Shown: in pieces, positions 47,119 through 56,540 of the stretch
Position numbering within the stretch: position 1 is the stretch's first letter
How the letters are laid out: each line of letters begins with the position of its first letter
Assembly (NCBI RefSeq): GCF_002214185.1
Contig: NZ_CP022161.1
Span: 310,001 to 374,000, forward strand
DNA length: 64,000 nucleotides
Origin: Streptomyces capitiformicae
GTDB taxonomy: Bacteria > Actinomycetota > Actinomycetes > Streptomycetales > Streptomycetaceae
Reading direction: 5' to 3'
Notes under the pieces: model-generated
Database searches by the model: none
Seen by the model: the letters and a program-made list of their open reading frames with translations, nothing else
Told to the model about the DNA's origin: nothing
Translations under genes and position numbers: made by a program

Positions 47119-50073
47119 TCAGCCCTTCAGGGCCGCCAGTGCCTTGCCGAGGAGTGCCTTGCGGTCGACCGCCGAGGTGACCTGTTCCAGGCCGAAGCCC
47201 AGCAGCACGGTGTCGTCCGTGGTGACCGCTCCGTATGTCTTGAAGAGTTCACCCGACAGACCCCAGTCCTTCACGACCGCCGGGCTGCCCTCGGGCGCGC
47301 CGGGGGTGGCCCAGGTACCGAGGGAGGTCTCGAAGCCCTCGACGGGACCGGCCGTGCCGCCGGTGACGACCGTGGCGTTGTCGGCGAGGAGACCGCGACC
47401 GCCGGAGCCGGGGTCGGTGATGTAGCTCAGCGACACCTCGACCCTCTTGCCGGCGTACGCGGACAGATCGAACTCGACCTGCTGCCAGCCGTCGGACGCC
47501 CCGGTGAAGCTGTTCCAGGAGCCGCTGGTGCCGGTGGGCGCGCAGCTGCCGGAGCCCGCGGTCAGGTACCGCTTCAGGGCCGGGTGGGCCTTGATGAGGT
47601 ACCCGGCCTCGCACTCGGTGGGCACGGCGGTGGAGGTGGCGCCGCCGGCCTCCGGCAGCGTGGTCCAGTCGTCCGCCCCGGCCGTGTGCGCCTCCAGGAC
47701 CGCGTGGTCGTAGCCCTCCTCCGTGTTCCACAGGAGCTGGGTGCGCAGGGTGGGCTTGTCGGCGGCGCTCACCGAGGTGAGGTCGATGGTGCGGGTGAGG
47801 CGGTTCCAGGCGTAGTCGGAGTGCGTGACGGCGGCCATGGACGCGCCCTCATAGGGGCCGTACGGGTTGACGGTCCCGGGGTACTGGCCCGCCCCCGCGC
47901 TCTTGAACTGCGGGAACGTCTCCACGGGCAGGGCGTCCGAGGTGAGGCCGAACGATCCGGCGGTGTCCAGCGGGTTGCCCGGCGCGCCGCCGAGCGCTCC
48001 CGTGAAGCCGCCGAGCCTGCCGCTGCCCGCGAAGGAGGTGGCGTTCGGCAGGGACGTACGGCTGTAGGCGCCCAGGTAGTACTGGCTGAAGTCGTTCGAC
48101 AGGGTGCCGCCGCCGAGGTCGACGGCGCCGCCGGCGCTCTCACCGGACTCGATCAGCTTGCCGCCCTCGTTGAGGTAGGCGCGCAGTTCGAGCTGGGTGG
48201 CCACGCCCGGGCGGACGGCGCCCGTGTAGTGCACGACCCGCTTGAAGTGCTTCAGTACGCCGAGCGCGTCGGGGGCGCCCAGGGTCGCGACGTCCCAGAC
48301 GAGCGCCTTCTTGCCGTTGGCCTTCAGCGCGTCCACGTAGGTCCGCGCCTGGGTCGCGGTGGCGCCCTCCTCGGCGACGACGAGCGTGTCGGCCTTGGGC
48401 CGCTCGGCGATCTTGTACGTGAAGCGCTCGCTACGGGTGGGCTTGCCGCTCTTCGTCTTGCCGGTGAACCAGACCTGGACCTTGTCGCCGGGCTCGCCGT
48501 GCCGCACCTTGGCCCGGTACTCGTCGAAGTAGAGGTTGTCCTCACCGCCGAACGTCTCGCCGCCCTTCCAGGCCTTGAGCGTCCGCTCGTGGGTGCGGCC
48601 GCCGTTGACGCGGTACTTCATCTCCTTGTCGCGCACGGACTTGCGTACGACGACGGAGATCTCCTGGTCGGCGCCGCGCGAGTACGACGTGGTGAAGGGC
48701 GCCGGGGTGAAGTCGGGGGCGTCGATGCCGACCGAGGACTTCGGCTGGTCGGGCCTGACGGCGGACTCGGCGAGGGAGAGCGCGAACGGGATGTTCTTCT
48801 CGAACTCCTGCTGGATCAGCTTCTCGTCGTCCGGGAACGTGAAGACCGAGGCGCAGTCCTCGGGCTTCCAGGCGTCGTCCGGGTCGATGTTCGACGCGGT
48901 CTGGCACGTCGACATCTCGGGGGTGAAGAACGCCGCGCCGTTGACGTTGGACGCGTGCCCGTTCGCCTCACCGTTGGTGGTGTACAGCTCGGAGGAGAGC
49001 TGGGGGCGGTAGCCGGGGATGGCGGGCTTCTCCGGGGTACCGGCCAGCGACTCGTAGAGCACGTCGTCCGGGGTGGGGCTCGCCACCTGCCAGCCGACCC
49101 CGTAGAGGATGAGCTCGGCGGCCGAGTGGTAGTTGATGCCGTACTCGAAGCCGATGCGCTTCTCGAAGGCGTCCAGTGCCCGCGTCTCGGGCTCGGAGTT
49201 GGGGCCGCCGCCGCGGTAGGTCTCGTTGGTGGGGAACGGGGACGAACCCTCGTCGTCGTAGCCCCACTTGTAGGCGAAGTTGCGGTTGAGGTCGACGCCG
49301 TCGCCGATCGCTATGGAGCCGTCGCCGTTGATGTCCCGCAGGTTCTTGCGCCACTGACGGTTGCCGTCGGGCCGGTGCGTGAAGTCGTAGCCGTCCGGGT
49401 TGGCGGAGATCACGAACCACAGCTCGGTGGTGTCGACGATCTTCTTGATCCGCTTGTCCGTCTTGTAGTTGTCCAGGTAGTGGTGCATCAGCCGCCGGGT
49501 CATCTCCGGCGTGATCCACTCACGCGCGTGCTGGTTGGACAGGTACAGGACGGAGGGCTTGGCACCGTCCTTGGTCTTCTTCGCGTTCTTGGTGACCTTG
49601 ACCGCGAGGATGTCCTGTCCCTGGAGGGACTTGCCTATCGAGACCACCTTGGTCAGGGACGGGTTCTCCCGGCCCGTCCGGATGATCTCCTCCTTGATGT
49701 TGCCCGCGCCGCTGTACGGGCGGTAGACCCCGTCACCGGCGGCGGCCACCCGCGCCTGGGCCTTCTTGGTGAGCTGGTGCTCGTCGAGGTCGACGCCCTG
49801 CTTCTCCAGGGCCTCCGCCTGCTTGTCGGTGAGGTAGACCTCGACCGCCGCGGTGCCCTTCTCCGGTACCGTCTCGCTGAGTTCATGGCCGTCCTGCCCG
49901 GCCGCCAGCAGCAGAGGTACCTGCTTTTTCGTCACCTCGGCGCGGAAGACCTTGAGTTCGTCCGCGTCGGTGGAAGTGCCGCTGTCGGCCGCCTGCGCCA
50001 GCGGTGCGAGTCCTGCGCCGCCACCGAGCAGGAGCACGCCCGCGGCAAGGATCGTTCCAGCTCTTGGTCTCAT
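47119..50073 (-). CDS. Secreted M14 zinc carboxypeptidase
   Basis: 984 residues; ATG preceded by GGGGGG. Signal peptide of about 29 residues (RAGTILAAGVLLLGGGAGLA, then LAQAAD). The peptidase domain (about 110-430) has SNQHAREWITPEMTRRL (zinc HxxE), NPDGYDFTHRPDGNRQWRKN and NYHSAAELILYG (third zinc His). The long C-terminus includes an immune-inhibitor-A-like region and a possible beta-sandwich. Cleaves C-terminal residues of extracellular peptides. It interrupts the core between gap and whiA. Confidence 0.88.
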   Translation of the reverse strand: MRPRAGTILAAGVLLLGGGAGLAPLAQAADSGTSTDADELKVFRAEVTKKQVPLLLAAGQDGHELSETVPEKGTAAVEVYLTDKQAEALEKQGVDLDEHQLTKKAQARVAAAGDGVYRPYSGAGNIKEEIIRTGRENPSLTKVVSIGKSLQGQDILAVKVTKNAKKTKDGAKPSVLYLSNQHAREWITPEMTRRLMHHYLDNYKTDKRIKKIVDTTELWFVISANPDGYDFTHRPDGNRQWRKNLRDINGDGSIAIGDGVDLNRNFAYKWGYDDEGSSPFPTNETYRGGGPNSEPETRALDAFEKRIGFEYGINYHSAAELILYGVGWQVASPTPDDVLYESLAGTPEKPAIPGYRPQLSSELYTTNGEANGHASNVNGAAFFTPEMSTCQTASNIDPDDAWKPEDCASVFTFPDDEKLIQQEFEKNIPFALSLAESAVRPDQPKSSVGIDAPDFTPAPFTTSYSRGADQEISVVVRKSVRDKEMKYRVNGGRTHERTLKAWKGGETFGGEDNLYFDEYRAKVRHGEPGDKVQVWFTGKTKSGKPTRSERFTYKIAERPKADTLVVAEEGATATQARTYVDALKANGKKALVWDVATLGAPDALGVLKHFKRVVHYTGAVRPGVATQLELRAYLNEGGKLIESGESAGGAVDLGGGTLSNDFSQYYLGAYSRTSLPNATSFAGSGRLGGFTGALGGAPGNPLDTAGSFGLTSDALPVETFPQFKSAGAGQYPGTVNPYGPYEGASMAAVTHSDYAWNRLTRTIDLTSVSAADKPTLRTQLLWNTEEGYDHAVLEAHTAGADDWTTLPEAGGATSTAVPTECEAGYLIKAHPALKRYLTAGSGSCAPTGTSGSWNSFTGASDGWQQVEFDLSAYAGKRVEVSLSYITDPGSGGRGLLADNATVVTGGTAGPVEGFETSLGTWATPGAPEGSPAVVKDWGLSGELFKTYGAVTTDDTVLLGFGLEQVTSAVDRKALLGKALAALKG

Positions 50074-50189
50074 GAGCCCCCCTTGCAGTGGTTCGCCACA
50101 GTGGCGAACTGACGCCAGGCTCATGTCAGTTCTGGATCAAGTCAAGGGTGTAACACAGGCCACACAAGGATTTCACGCCGGATGCGAAA

Positions 50190-50228
50190 CGCCGGTGCCG
50201 ACCGCCCAACTGGGCGTCGGCACCGGCG
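50190..50228 (-). terminator. Strong hairpin after whiA
   Basis: CGCCGGTGCCGA...TCGGCACCGGCG with an inner CGCCC/GGGCG and loop AACT, lying about 35 bp after the whiA stop. Terminates the uvrC-rapZ-yvcK-whiA unit. Confidence 0.8.
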
Positions 50229-50261
50229 TGTTGAACCGTCCGCCGATCTACTGACGGGTCG

Positions 50262-51251
50262 TCACCCGACGAGGTTTTCAGCCATGTCCTCGGTGAGGCT
50301 GGCCTCGGTCCCCGGGATGCCCAGGTCCGAGGCGCGCTTGTCGGCCATGGCCAGCAGCCGGCGGATCCGGCCCGCGACGGCGTCCTTGGTGAGCGGCGGA
50401 TCGGCGAGCGCGCCCAGCTCCTCCAGGGAGGCCTGCTTGTGCTCCATGCGCAGCCGGCCGGCGGCCGCGAGGTGCTCGGGGACGTCGTCACCGAGGATCT
50501 CCAGGGCGCGGCCCACGCGGGCACCGGCGGCGACGGCTGCGCGGGCCGAGCGGCGCAGATTGGCGTCGTCGAAGTTGGCGAGCCGGTTCGCCGTGGCGCG
50601 GACCTCGCGGCGCATCCGCCGCTCCTCCCAGGCCAGCACGGACTCGTGGGCGCCGAGGCGGGTGAGGAGCGCGCCGATCGCGTCCCCGTCCCGTACGACG
50701 ACCCGGTCCACGCTCCGTACCTCGCGGGCCTTCGCGGCGATCGACAGCCGCCGGGCCGCGCCGACCAGTGCGAGGGCCGCCTCCGGGCCCGGGCAGGTCA
50801 CCTCCAGGGAGGACGAGCGTCCGGGCTCCGTGAGGGAGCCGTGTGCCAGGAACGCACCACGCCAGGCCGCCTCGGCGTCACAGGTGGCACCGGAGACGAC
50901 CTGCGGGGGCAGGCCCCGGATGGGGCGGCCCCGGCCGTCCACCAGACCCGTCTGGCGGGCCAGCTGGTCGCCGCCGGCGACCACGCGCACGACATAGCGC
51001 GAGCCCCGGCGCAGGCCACCGGGGGCCATCACGATCAGTTCGGAGCTGTGGCCGAAGATCTCCAGGATGTCCCGCTTCAGGCGGCGGGCCGCCATCGCGG
51101 TGTCCAGCTCCGCCTCGATCACGATGCGGCCGCTCACCAGGTGCAGCCCGCCCGCGAACCGCAGGATCGCCGAGACCTCCGCCTTTCTGCAGCAGGTCCG
51201 GGTGACGGGTAGCCGGGAGATCTCGTCCTTCACCGCTGCCGTCATCGCCAT
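50262..51251 (-). CDS. whiA: Sporulation regulator WhiA
   Basis: 329 residues, exact family length. [40 protein letters not shown] begin the LAGLIDADG-like domain; the C-terminal HTH contains [20 protein letters not shown] and [12 protein letters not shown]. With WhiB it activates genes for sporulation septation. Overlaps the yvcK stop by 10 bp. Confidence 0.95.
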   Translation of the reverse strand: MAMTAAVKDEISRLPVTRTCCRKAEVSAILRFAGGLHLVSGRIVIEAELDTAMAARRLKRDILEIFGHSSELIVMAPGGLRRGSRYVVRVVAGGDQLARQTGLVDGRGRPIRGLPPQVVSGATCDAEAAWRGAFLAHGSLTEPGRSSSLEVTCPGPEAALALVGAARRLSIAAKAREVRSVDRVVVRDGDAIGALLTRLGAHESVLAWEERRMRREVRATANRLANFDDANLRRSARAAVAAGARVGRALEILGDDVPEHLAAAGRLRMEHKQASLEELGALADPPLTKDAVAGRIRRLLAMADKRASDLGIPGTEASLTEDMAENLVG

Positions 51252-52312
51252 GGGCCGATCCTTCCATGCATCCGAAAAATACGGTCGTACGCGGCGGCCA
51301 ACAGCTCCGGATCGTGCCGCGGAGATCCATCGGTCCGGGCCACCGGCGCCAGCTCGACCGCGGCACCGAACCGTTCGGCGGCGTCGGTCAGGGAGTCGCG
51401 GTCGGGCACGGCGGCCTCGTCGGCCAGCACCACGTCCAGGGCGAGTTTAGGGGCGTGTCGTGCCAAAACCTCCAAATGACGCTGCGGGGAGAAGCCATCG
51501 GTTTCTCCCGGCTGCGGGGCGAGGTTCAGCGACAGCACGAGCCGGGCCTTGGTCTCGGTGAGGGCGTCGAGGAGCTCGGGCACGAGCAGGTGCGGGATCA
51601 CCGAGGAGAACCAGGAGCCGGGGCCGAGCACCACCCAGTCGGCGTCGCGGACCGCCGCCACGGCCTCGGGCACGGCGGGCGGGTCGTGCGGCACGACGTG
51701 CACGGACTGCACATCGCCGGGCGTGAGCGCGACGGTGGCCTGCCCCCGTACGGTGTCGACCTCGTCGGGGCGGGCCGGGTCGTGGCCCTTGACCAGGGCC
51801 TGGAGCTCCAGCGGTACGGCCGACATGGGCAGGACGCGGCCCTGGGCACCCAGCAGCTTGCCGACCAGGTCGAGGGCCTGGACATGGTCGCCGAGCTGCT
51901 CCCACAGGGCGACGATCAGCAGATTGCCGACCGCGTGTTCGTGCAGGGCGCCCTGGGACTGGAAGCGGTGCTGGATGACGCGGGCCCAGGTCTGGCCCCA
52001 GTCGTCGTCGCCGCACAGCGCGGCCAGGGCCTTACGCAGGTCGCCGGGCGGCAGCACGCCCAGCTCGTCGCGGAGGCGTCCGCTGGAGCCGCCGTCGTCG
52101 GCCACGGTGACGACGGCGGTGAGGTCGCCGGTGATCCGGCGCAGGGCGGCGAGCGAGGCGGACAGGCCCATGCCGCCGCCGAGCGCGACGACCTTGGGCT
52201 GGGCGCCCCGGCGGCGGGGCCTCGCCCCCCTCGCCTCGGCGGGCCGGTCGGCGCGGCCCTCGGGGGTGACCCGGCGCAGCCTGCTCAGCCGCAGCGCAGC
52301 ACGTCCGGTCAC
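51242..52312 (-). CDS. YvcK/CofD-like gluconeogenesis factor
   Basis: 356 residues, GTG start in GTGA overlap with rap[41 protein letters not shown] and [20 protein letters not shown] form the nucleotide-binding core of the YvcK family, and [15 protein letters not shown] follows. Binds UDP-sugars and supports cell-envelope growth on some carbon sources. A 25-residue arginine-rich N-terminal extension precedes the domain. Confidence 0.9.
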   Translation of the reverse strand: MTGRAALRLSRLRRVTPEGRADRPAEARGARPRRRGAQPKVVALGGGMGLSASLAALRRITGDLTAVVTVADDGGSSGRLRDELGVLPPGDLRKALAALCGDDDWGQTWARVIQHRFQSQGALHEHAVGNLLIVALWEQLGDHVQALDLVGKLLGAQGRVLPMSAVPLELQALVKGHDPARPDEVDTVRGQATVALTPGDVQSVHVVPHDPPAVPEAVAAVRDADWVVLGPGSWFSSVIPHLLVPELLDALTETKARLVLSLNLAPQPGETDGFSPQRHLEVLARHAPKLALDVVLADEAAVPDRDSLTDAAERFGAAVELAPVARTDGSPRHDPELLAAAYDRIFRMHGRIGPWR

Positions 52313-53361
52313 TCGCGCCCCATGTCCCGGTGTACGACCACGGTCTCGACGCCCTGGGAGGCGAGGCGGGCGGCGAGCTTCTCGGAGGTGGCTACCGAGC
52401 GGTGCTTGCCTCCGGTGCAGCCGACCGCGATCGTCACGTACCGCTTGCCCTCGCGGCGGTAGCCGGCGGCGATCATCTGGAGCAGCTCGGTGTAGCGGTC
52501 GAGGAACTCTTTGGCACCGGGCTGGTTGAAGACGTACGCGGAGACCTCCTCGTTGAGGCCGGTGTACGGGCGCAGCTCCGGGACCCAGTGCGGGTTGGGC
52601 AGGAAGCGCATGTCCACGACCAGGTCGGCGTCGACGGGGAGGCCGTACTTGAAGCCGAAGGACATGACGGTGGCCCGCAGCTCGGGCTCCTCCTCGCCGG
52701 CGAACTGGGCGTCCATCTTGGCCCGCAGCTCGTGCACGTTCAGGCTGGAGGTGTCGATCACCAGGTCGGCGTCGCCGCGCAGCTCGCGCAGCAGCTCGCG
52801 CTCGGCGGCGATGCCGTCGGTGATGCGGCCGTCGCCCTGGAGGGGGTGCGGGCGGCGCACCGACTCGAAGCGGCGGACGAGGGCGTCGTCGGAGGACTCC
52901 AGGAAGACGATCCGCCGGGTGACGTTCTTGGTCTCCAGGTCGGCGAGGGAGTCGCGGAGGTTGTCGAAGAAGCGGCGGCCGCGGACGTCGACGACGACCG
53001 CGATCCGCGCCACGTTGCCCTGGGAGCGGGCGCCGAGCTCCACCATGGTGGGGATCAGCGCGGGCGGCAGGTTGTCGACGACGAACCAGCCGAGGTCCTC
53101 CAGACACTTGGCGGCCGTCGACCGTCCGGCGCCGGACATACCGGAGATGATGACCAGCTCGGGGATGGCCGCCTCGGGGACCCCGGGTGTTTCGATGCCC
53201 GTACTCACGTGTGCTCCGTCTTCCTGTGGCGCTGGGTGCTGCGAGGCATGGTCACCCGCCGCGATCTGGGCTTCCCCGCGCTCCGCTGTGTGCTCTTGGT
53301 GCTGTGCTTCCGGACGCTCTGGGCGCTCCGGGAGTTCTGGGCGCTCGTCGTGCTCGGTCAT
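52309..53361 (-). CDS. rapZ: RapZ/YvcJ nucleotide-binding protein
   Basis: 350 residues; ATGA overlap with uvrC. After a 65-residue acidic, disordered N-terminus comes [20 protein letters not shown], a P-loop with R for K as is usual in actinobacteria, and [12 protein letters not shown]. The C-terminal domain [16 protein letters not shown] is the RNA/partner-binding part. Regulates envelope precursor synthesis in E. coli; role in Streptomyces less clear. Confidence 0.9.
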   Translation of the reverse strand: MTEHDERPELPERPERPEAQHQEHTAERGEAQIAAGDHASQHPAPQEDGAHVSTGIETPGVPEAAIPELVIISGMSGAGRSTAAKCLEDLGWFVVDNLPPALIPTMVELGARSQGNVARIAVVVDVRGRRFFDNLRDSLADLETKNVTRRIVFLESSDDALVRRFESVRRPHPLQGDGRITDGIAAERELLRELRGDADLVIDTSSLNVHELRAKMDAQFAGEEEPELRATVMSFGFKYGLPVDADLVVDMRFLPNPHWVPELRPYTGLNEEVSAYVFNQPGAKEFLDRYTELLQMIAAGYRREGKRYVTIAVGCTGGKHRSVATSEKLAARLASQGVETVVVHRDMGRE

Positions 53362-55463
53362 GTCTCCTGCCCTCGCCGCCGGTCCGGGGAGCCCGCGGCC
53401 ACGGGCTCCCCAGAGGGGTCCGCCGTCGTACCGGGCTCCTCATCCTCCATGATCTCCCCAGTGGCCGTGTTCACGGCGGGTGCGGCCGGAGCCGCCTGGG
53501 CGAGGGCCGCGGCGATCGTCTCGGCCGTCTTGCGGCCTATGCCGGGGACCTCGCAGATCTGGTCGATCGTCGCGGCACGCAGCCTCTTGAGCGAGCCGAA
53601 GTGCTTGAGCAGGGCCTGCTTGCGGGTGTCGCCGAGCCCCGGTACGTCGTCCAGGGGGCTGGCCCGGAAGCGCTTGGCCCGCTTGGTGCGCTGGTAGGTG
53701 ATGGCGAAGCGGTGGGCCTCGTCACGGACGCGCTGGAGCAGATACAGCCCCTCGCTGGTGCGGGGCAGGACCACCGGGTCGTCCTCGCCGGGCACCCAGA
53801 CCTCCTCCAGGCGCTTGGCGAGGCCGCACACGGCGATGTCGTCGATGCCCAGCTCGTCGAGGGCCCGCCGGGCGGCGGCCACCTGGGGCTGCCCGCCGTC
53901 GACGACGACGAGCTGGGGCGGATAGGCGAAGCGCTTGGGGCGGCCGTCGTCGTCCTTGAGGCCGTTCGCGGGGCCGCCGAGGCCATCCCCGGCTTCTGCG
54001 GACTCGTCGGCGTCCTCCACCCACTCGCCGGTCTTCTCCTTCTCGGCGAGGTACCGCTTGAAGCGGCGGGCGATGACCTCGTGCATGGACCGGACGTCGT
54101 CCTGGCCCTCGCCGTGCCAGATCTGCGTGTCTCCGACACGACCCTTGATCTGGAAGCGCCGGTACTCGCTCTTGCGGGCCAGCCCGTCCTCGAAGACGAC
54201 CATCGACGCCACGACGTCCTCGCCCTGCAGGTGGGAGATGTCGTAGCACTCGATCCGCAGCGGGGCGCTGTCCAGGTCGAGGGCCTCTGCGATCTCCTCC
54301 AGGGCACGGGAGCGGGTGGTGAGGTCGGAGGCGCGCTTGGTCTTGTGCAGGACGAGGGACTGCTGGGCGTTGCGCTGCACGGTCTCCATGAGCGCCTTCT
54401 TGTCGCCCCGCTGCGGGATGCGCAGGGAGACGTTGGACCCGCGGCGCCCGGTGAGCCACTCCTGGACCGGTCCGACGGGGTCGGGCAGCGCCGGGACGAG
54501 GACTTCCTTGGGCACGGAGTCGCCCGTCTCCTCGCCGTAGAGCTGCTGGAGGGCGTGTTCGACGAGGTCACTGGTGGTGACGGCCTCGACCTTGTCGGTG
54601 ACCCAGCCACGCTGGCCGCGCACGCGTCCGCCGCGTACGTGGAAGATCTGGACGGCCGCCTCCAGTTCGTCCTCGGCGACGGCCATCAGGTCGGCGTCGG
54701 TCGCGTCGGCGAGCACGACCGCGTTCTTCTCCATGGCCTTCTTCAGGGCCTCGATGTCGTCACGCAGCCGGGCGGCCCGCTCGTACTCCATCTCCTCGGC
54801 CGCGTCCATCATCTGCTTCTCGAGGCGCCGGATGTACGTGCCCGTGCGCCCGGCCATGAAGTCGCTGAAGTCCTCGGCCAGTTCACGGTGGTCCTCGGCG
54901 GAGATCCGCTCCACGCAGGGCGCCGAGCACTTGCCGATGTAGCCGAGCAGACAGGGCCGGCCGGTGCGGGCCGCGTTCTTGAAGACACCGGCCGAGCAGG
55001 TGCGCACCGGGAAGACCCGCAGCAGCAGATCGACCGTGTCACGGATGGCCCACGCGTGCGCGTACGGCCCGAAATACCGGACGCCCTTCTTCTTGTGACC
55101 GCGCATCACCTGCACGCGCGGGTACTGCTCGTTCATGGTGACCGCGAGGTACGGGTAGCTCTTGTCGTCGCGGTACTTGACGTTGAACCGGGGGTCGAAC
55201 TCCTTGATCCAGGAGTACTCCAGCTGCAGCGCCTCGACCTCCGTGGACACCACCGTCCACTCCACGGAGGCGGCCGTGGTGACCATCGTCCGGGTGCGCG
55301 GGTGGAGGCCGGCCAGGTCCTGGAAGTAGTTCGCCAGGCGCTGGCGCAGGCTCTTCGCCTTCCCGACGTAGATCACCCGACGGTGCTCGTCACGGAACTT
55401 GTACACCCCGGGAGAGTCCGGGATCTGCCCCGGACTGGGGCGATAGCTGGAGGGATCGGCCAT
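53358..55463 (-). CDS. uvrC: Excinuclease ABC subunit C
   Basis: 701 residues; ATG at 55463 places the GIY-YIG domain ([33 protein letters not shown]) at the N-terminus. UVR motif near residue 205, RNase-H-like endonuclease domain ([12 protein letters not shown]) and two HhH motifs at the C-terminus ([30 protein letters not shown]). Makes both incisions in nucleotide excision repair. Confidence 0.95.
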   Translation of the reverse strand: MADPSSYRPSPGQIPDSPGVYKFRDEHRRVIYVGKAKSLRQRLANYFQDLAGLHPRTRTMVTTAASVEWTVVSTEVEALQLEYSWIKEFDPRFNVKYRDDKSYPYLAVTMNEQYPRVQVMRGHKKKGVRYFGPYAHAWAIRDTVDLLLRVFPVRTCSAGVFKNAARTGRPCLLGYIGKCSAPCVERISAEDHRELAEDFSDFMAGRTGTYIRRLEKQMMDAAEEMEYERAARLRDDIEALKKAMEKNAVVLADATDADLMAVAEDELEAAVQIFHVRGGRVRGQRGWVTDKVEAVTTSDLVEHALQQLYGEETGDSVPKEVLVPALPDPVGPVQEWLTGRRGSNVSLRIPQRGDKKALMETVQRNAQQSLVLHKTKRASDLTTRSRALEEIAEALDLDSAPLRIECYDISHLQGEDVVASMVVFEDGLARKSEYRRFQIKGRVGDTQIWHGEGQDDVRSMHEVIARRFKRYLAEKEKTGEWVEDADESAEAGDGLGGPANGLKDDDGRPKRFAYPPQLVVVDGGQPQVAAARRALDELGIDDIAVCGLAKRLEEVWVPGEDDPVVLPRTSEGLYLLQRVRDEAHRFAITYQRTKRAKRFRASPLDDVPGLGDTRKQALLKHFGSLKRLRAATIDQICEVPGIGRKTAETIAAALAQAAPAAPAVNTATGEIMEDEEPGTTADPSGEPVAAGSPDRRRGQET

Positions 55464-55500
55464 GCTCCACACCCTACTGGCGGGGAGTGACAACAAGGGG

Positions 55501-55565
55501 GCCGCGCCCTGAACGGGCGCGGGGCTGTATCGATATGCGGCTCCGCCGCGTGGGCGCGACCGGCC
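55501..55565. repeat. Extragenic palindromic repeat
   Basis: Two stems: CCGCGCCC/GGGCGCGG (55502-55522) and GCGGC/GCCGC (55537-55549), followed by GTGGGCGCGAC. I recognise this sequence style as a common intergenic repeat in Streptomyces genomes. It lies between the response regulator's end and uvrC's start and may terminate the former. Confidence 0.55.
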
Positions 55566-55627
55566 ACGACGGACCCACAGCCGCCGGACGACATGAAGCC
55601 CTGAGCTATTGGCGCGTCCCCAAAAAA

Positions 55628-56299
55628 CTAGCGCGTCTCCAAGAACGTCAGCACAGCCAGCACCCGCCGGTGATCATCCGGCTCCTCAGGCAACCGCAGC
55701 TTGCCCAGAATGCTCCGCACATGCTTCTCGACCGTGCCCTCAGTCACCCACAACCGCTTCCCGATCCCCGCATTGGACCGCCCCTCGGCCATCAGGCCGA
55801 GAACCTCCCGCTCCCGATTGCTCAGCATCGACAAGGGGTCATCCCGCCGCTGCGCGGCGACCAGTTCCTGCACCAGGGACGGATCGACCACGGCCCCACC
55901 CCGCCGGATCCGGTCCAACGTCTCCAGGAACTCGTCCACGACAGTGATCCGGCTCTTGAGCAGATACCCGATGCTGCGCCCACCGGCCAGCAGCTCCAAC
56001 GCATCCTCGACCTCGACGAACGCCGACAAGACCAGGATCCCGACCGCCGGATACCGCTCCCGGATCTCGCGGGCCACCTTCAGCCCCTCGGTCGACTGGG
56101 TCGGCGGCATCCGGATGTCGATGATCGCGATGTCCGGCTGCTCCGCCTCGACCAGGTCCATGAGCCCGTCGGCGTCCCCGGCCTGCCCCACCACCTCGTA
56201 GCCGACGCGCTCGCAGAGGCTCGCCAGTCCCTCCCGAAGGAGCACGTCGTCATCGGCGAGCACCACCCGTCCGCGCCCTGGATGCTGATCGGCGTCCAT
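55628..56299 (-). CDS. NarL/LuxR-family response regulator
   Basis: 223 residues. Receiver domain: [20 protein letters not shown], phospho-acceptor D in [12 protein letters not shown] in [45 protein letters not shown]. It lies next to a large histidine kinase with the same orientation, 240 bp apart, a likely two-component pair. Confidence 0.9.
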   Translation of the reverse strand: MDADQHPGRGRVVLADDDVLLREGLASLCERVGYEVVGQAGDADGLMDLVEAEQPDIAIIDIRMPPTQSTEGLKVAREIRERYPAVGILVLSAFVEVEDALELLAGGRSIGYLLKSRITVVDEFLETLDRIRRGGAVVDPSLVQELVAAQRRDDPLSMLSNREREVLGLMAEGRSNAGIGKRLWVTEGTVEKHVRSILGKLRLPEEPDDHRRVLAVLTFLETR

Positions 56300-56540
56300 G
56301 GTCTCGGCCTTCCCCCTTGCCCGACCTGTCCGGTTCGTCCCAACAGCCTGCCCGAACTGGGGACTTACGGCTAGCCGGAAGCCTAGTTGGGGGAAGGCCG
56401 GGAGGACACCGGAACGTTTGAGCGCCATGCTCGAAGTCAGACGGCAGTCTCCGCCGTCCGACCCGACCGCCCGGACCGTACGCGTGCCGAGTCCCCGACT
56501 CCCCCCTTGAAGAGGACTCCGCCGCGTACGCGCCGGGCGG

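Noticed and set aside
47584..50112. 842-codon plus-strand frame across the carboxypeptidase gene
   Set aside because: Composition is Arg/Gly/Val/Leu shadow, no domain; the opposite strand has a signal peptide and M14 motifs.
53187..55490. 767-codon plus-strand frame across uvrC
   Set aside because: Antisense to a highly conserved gene and without recognisable motifs; GC-driven open frame.
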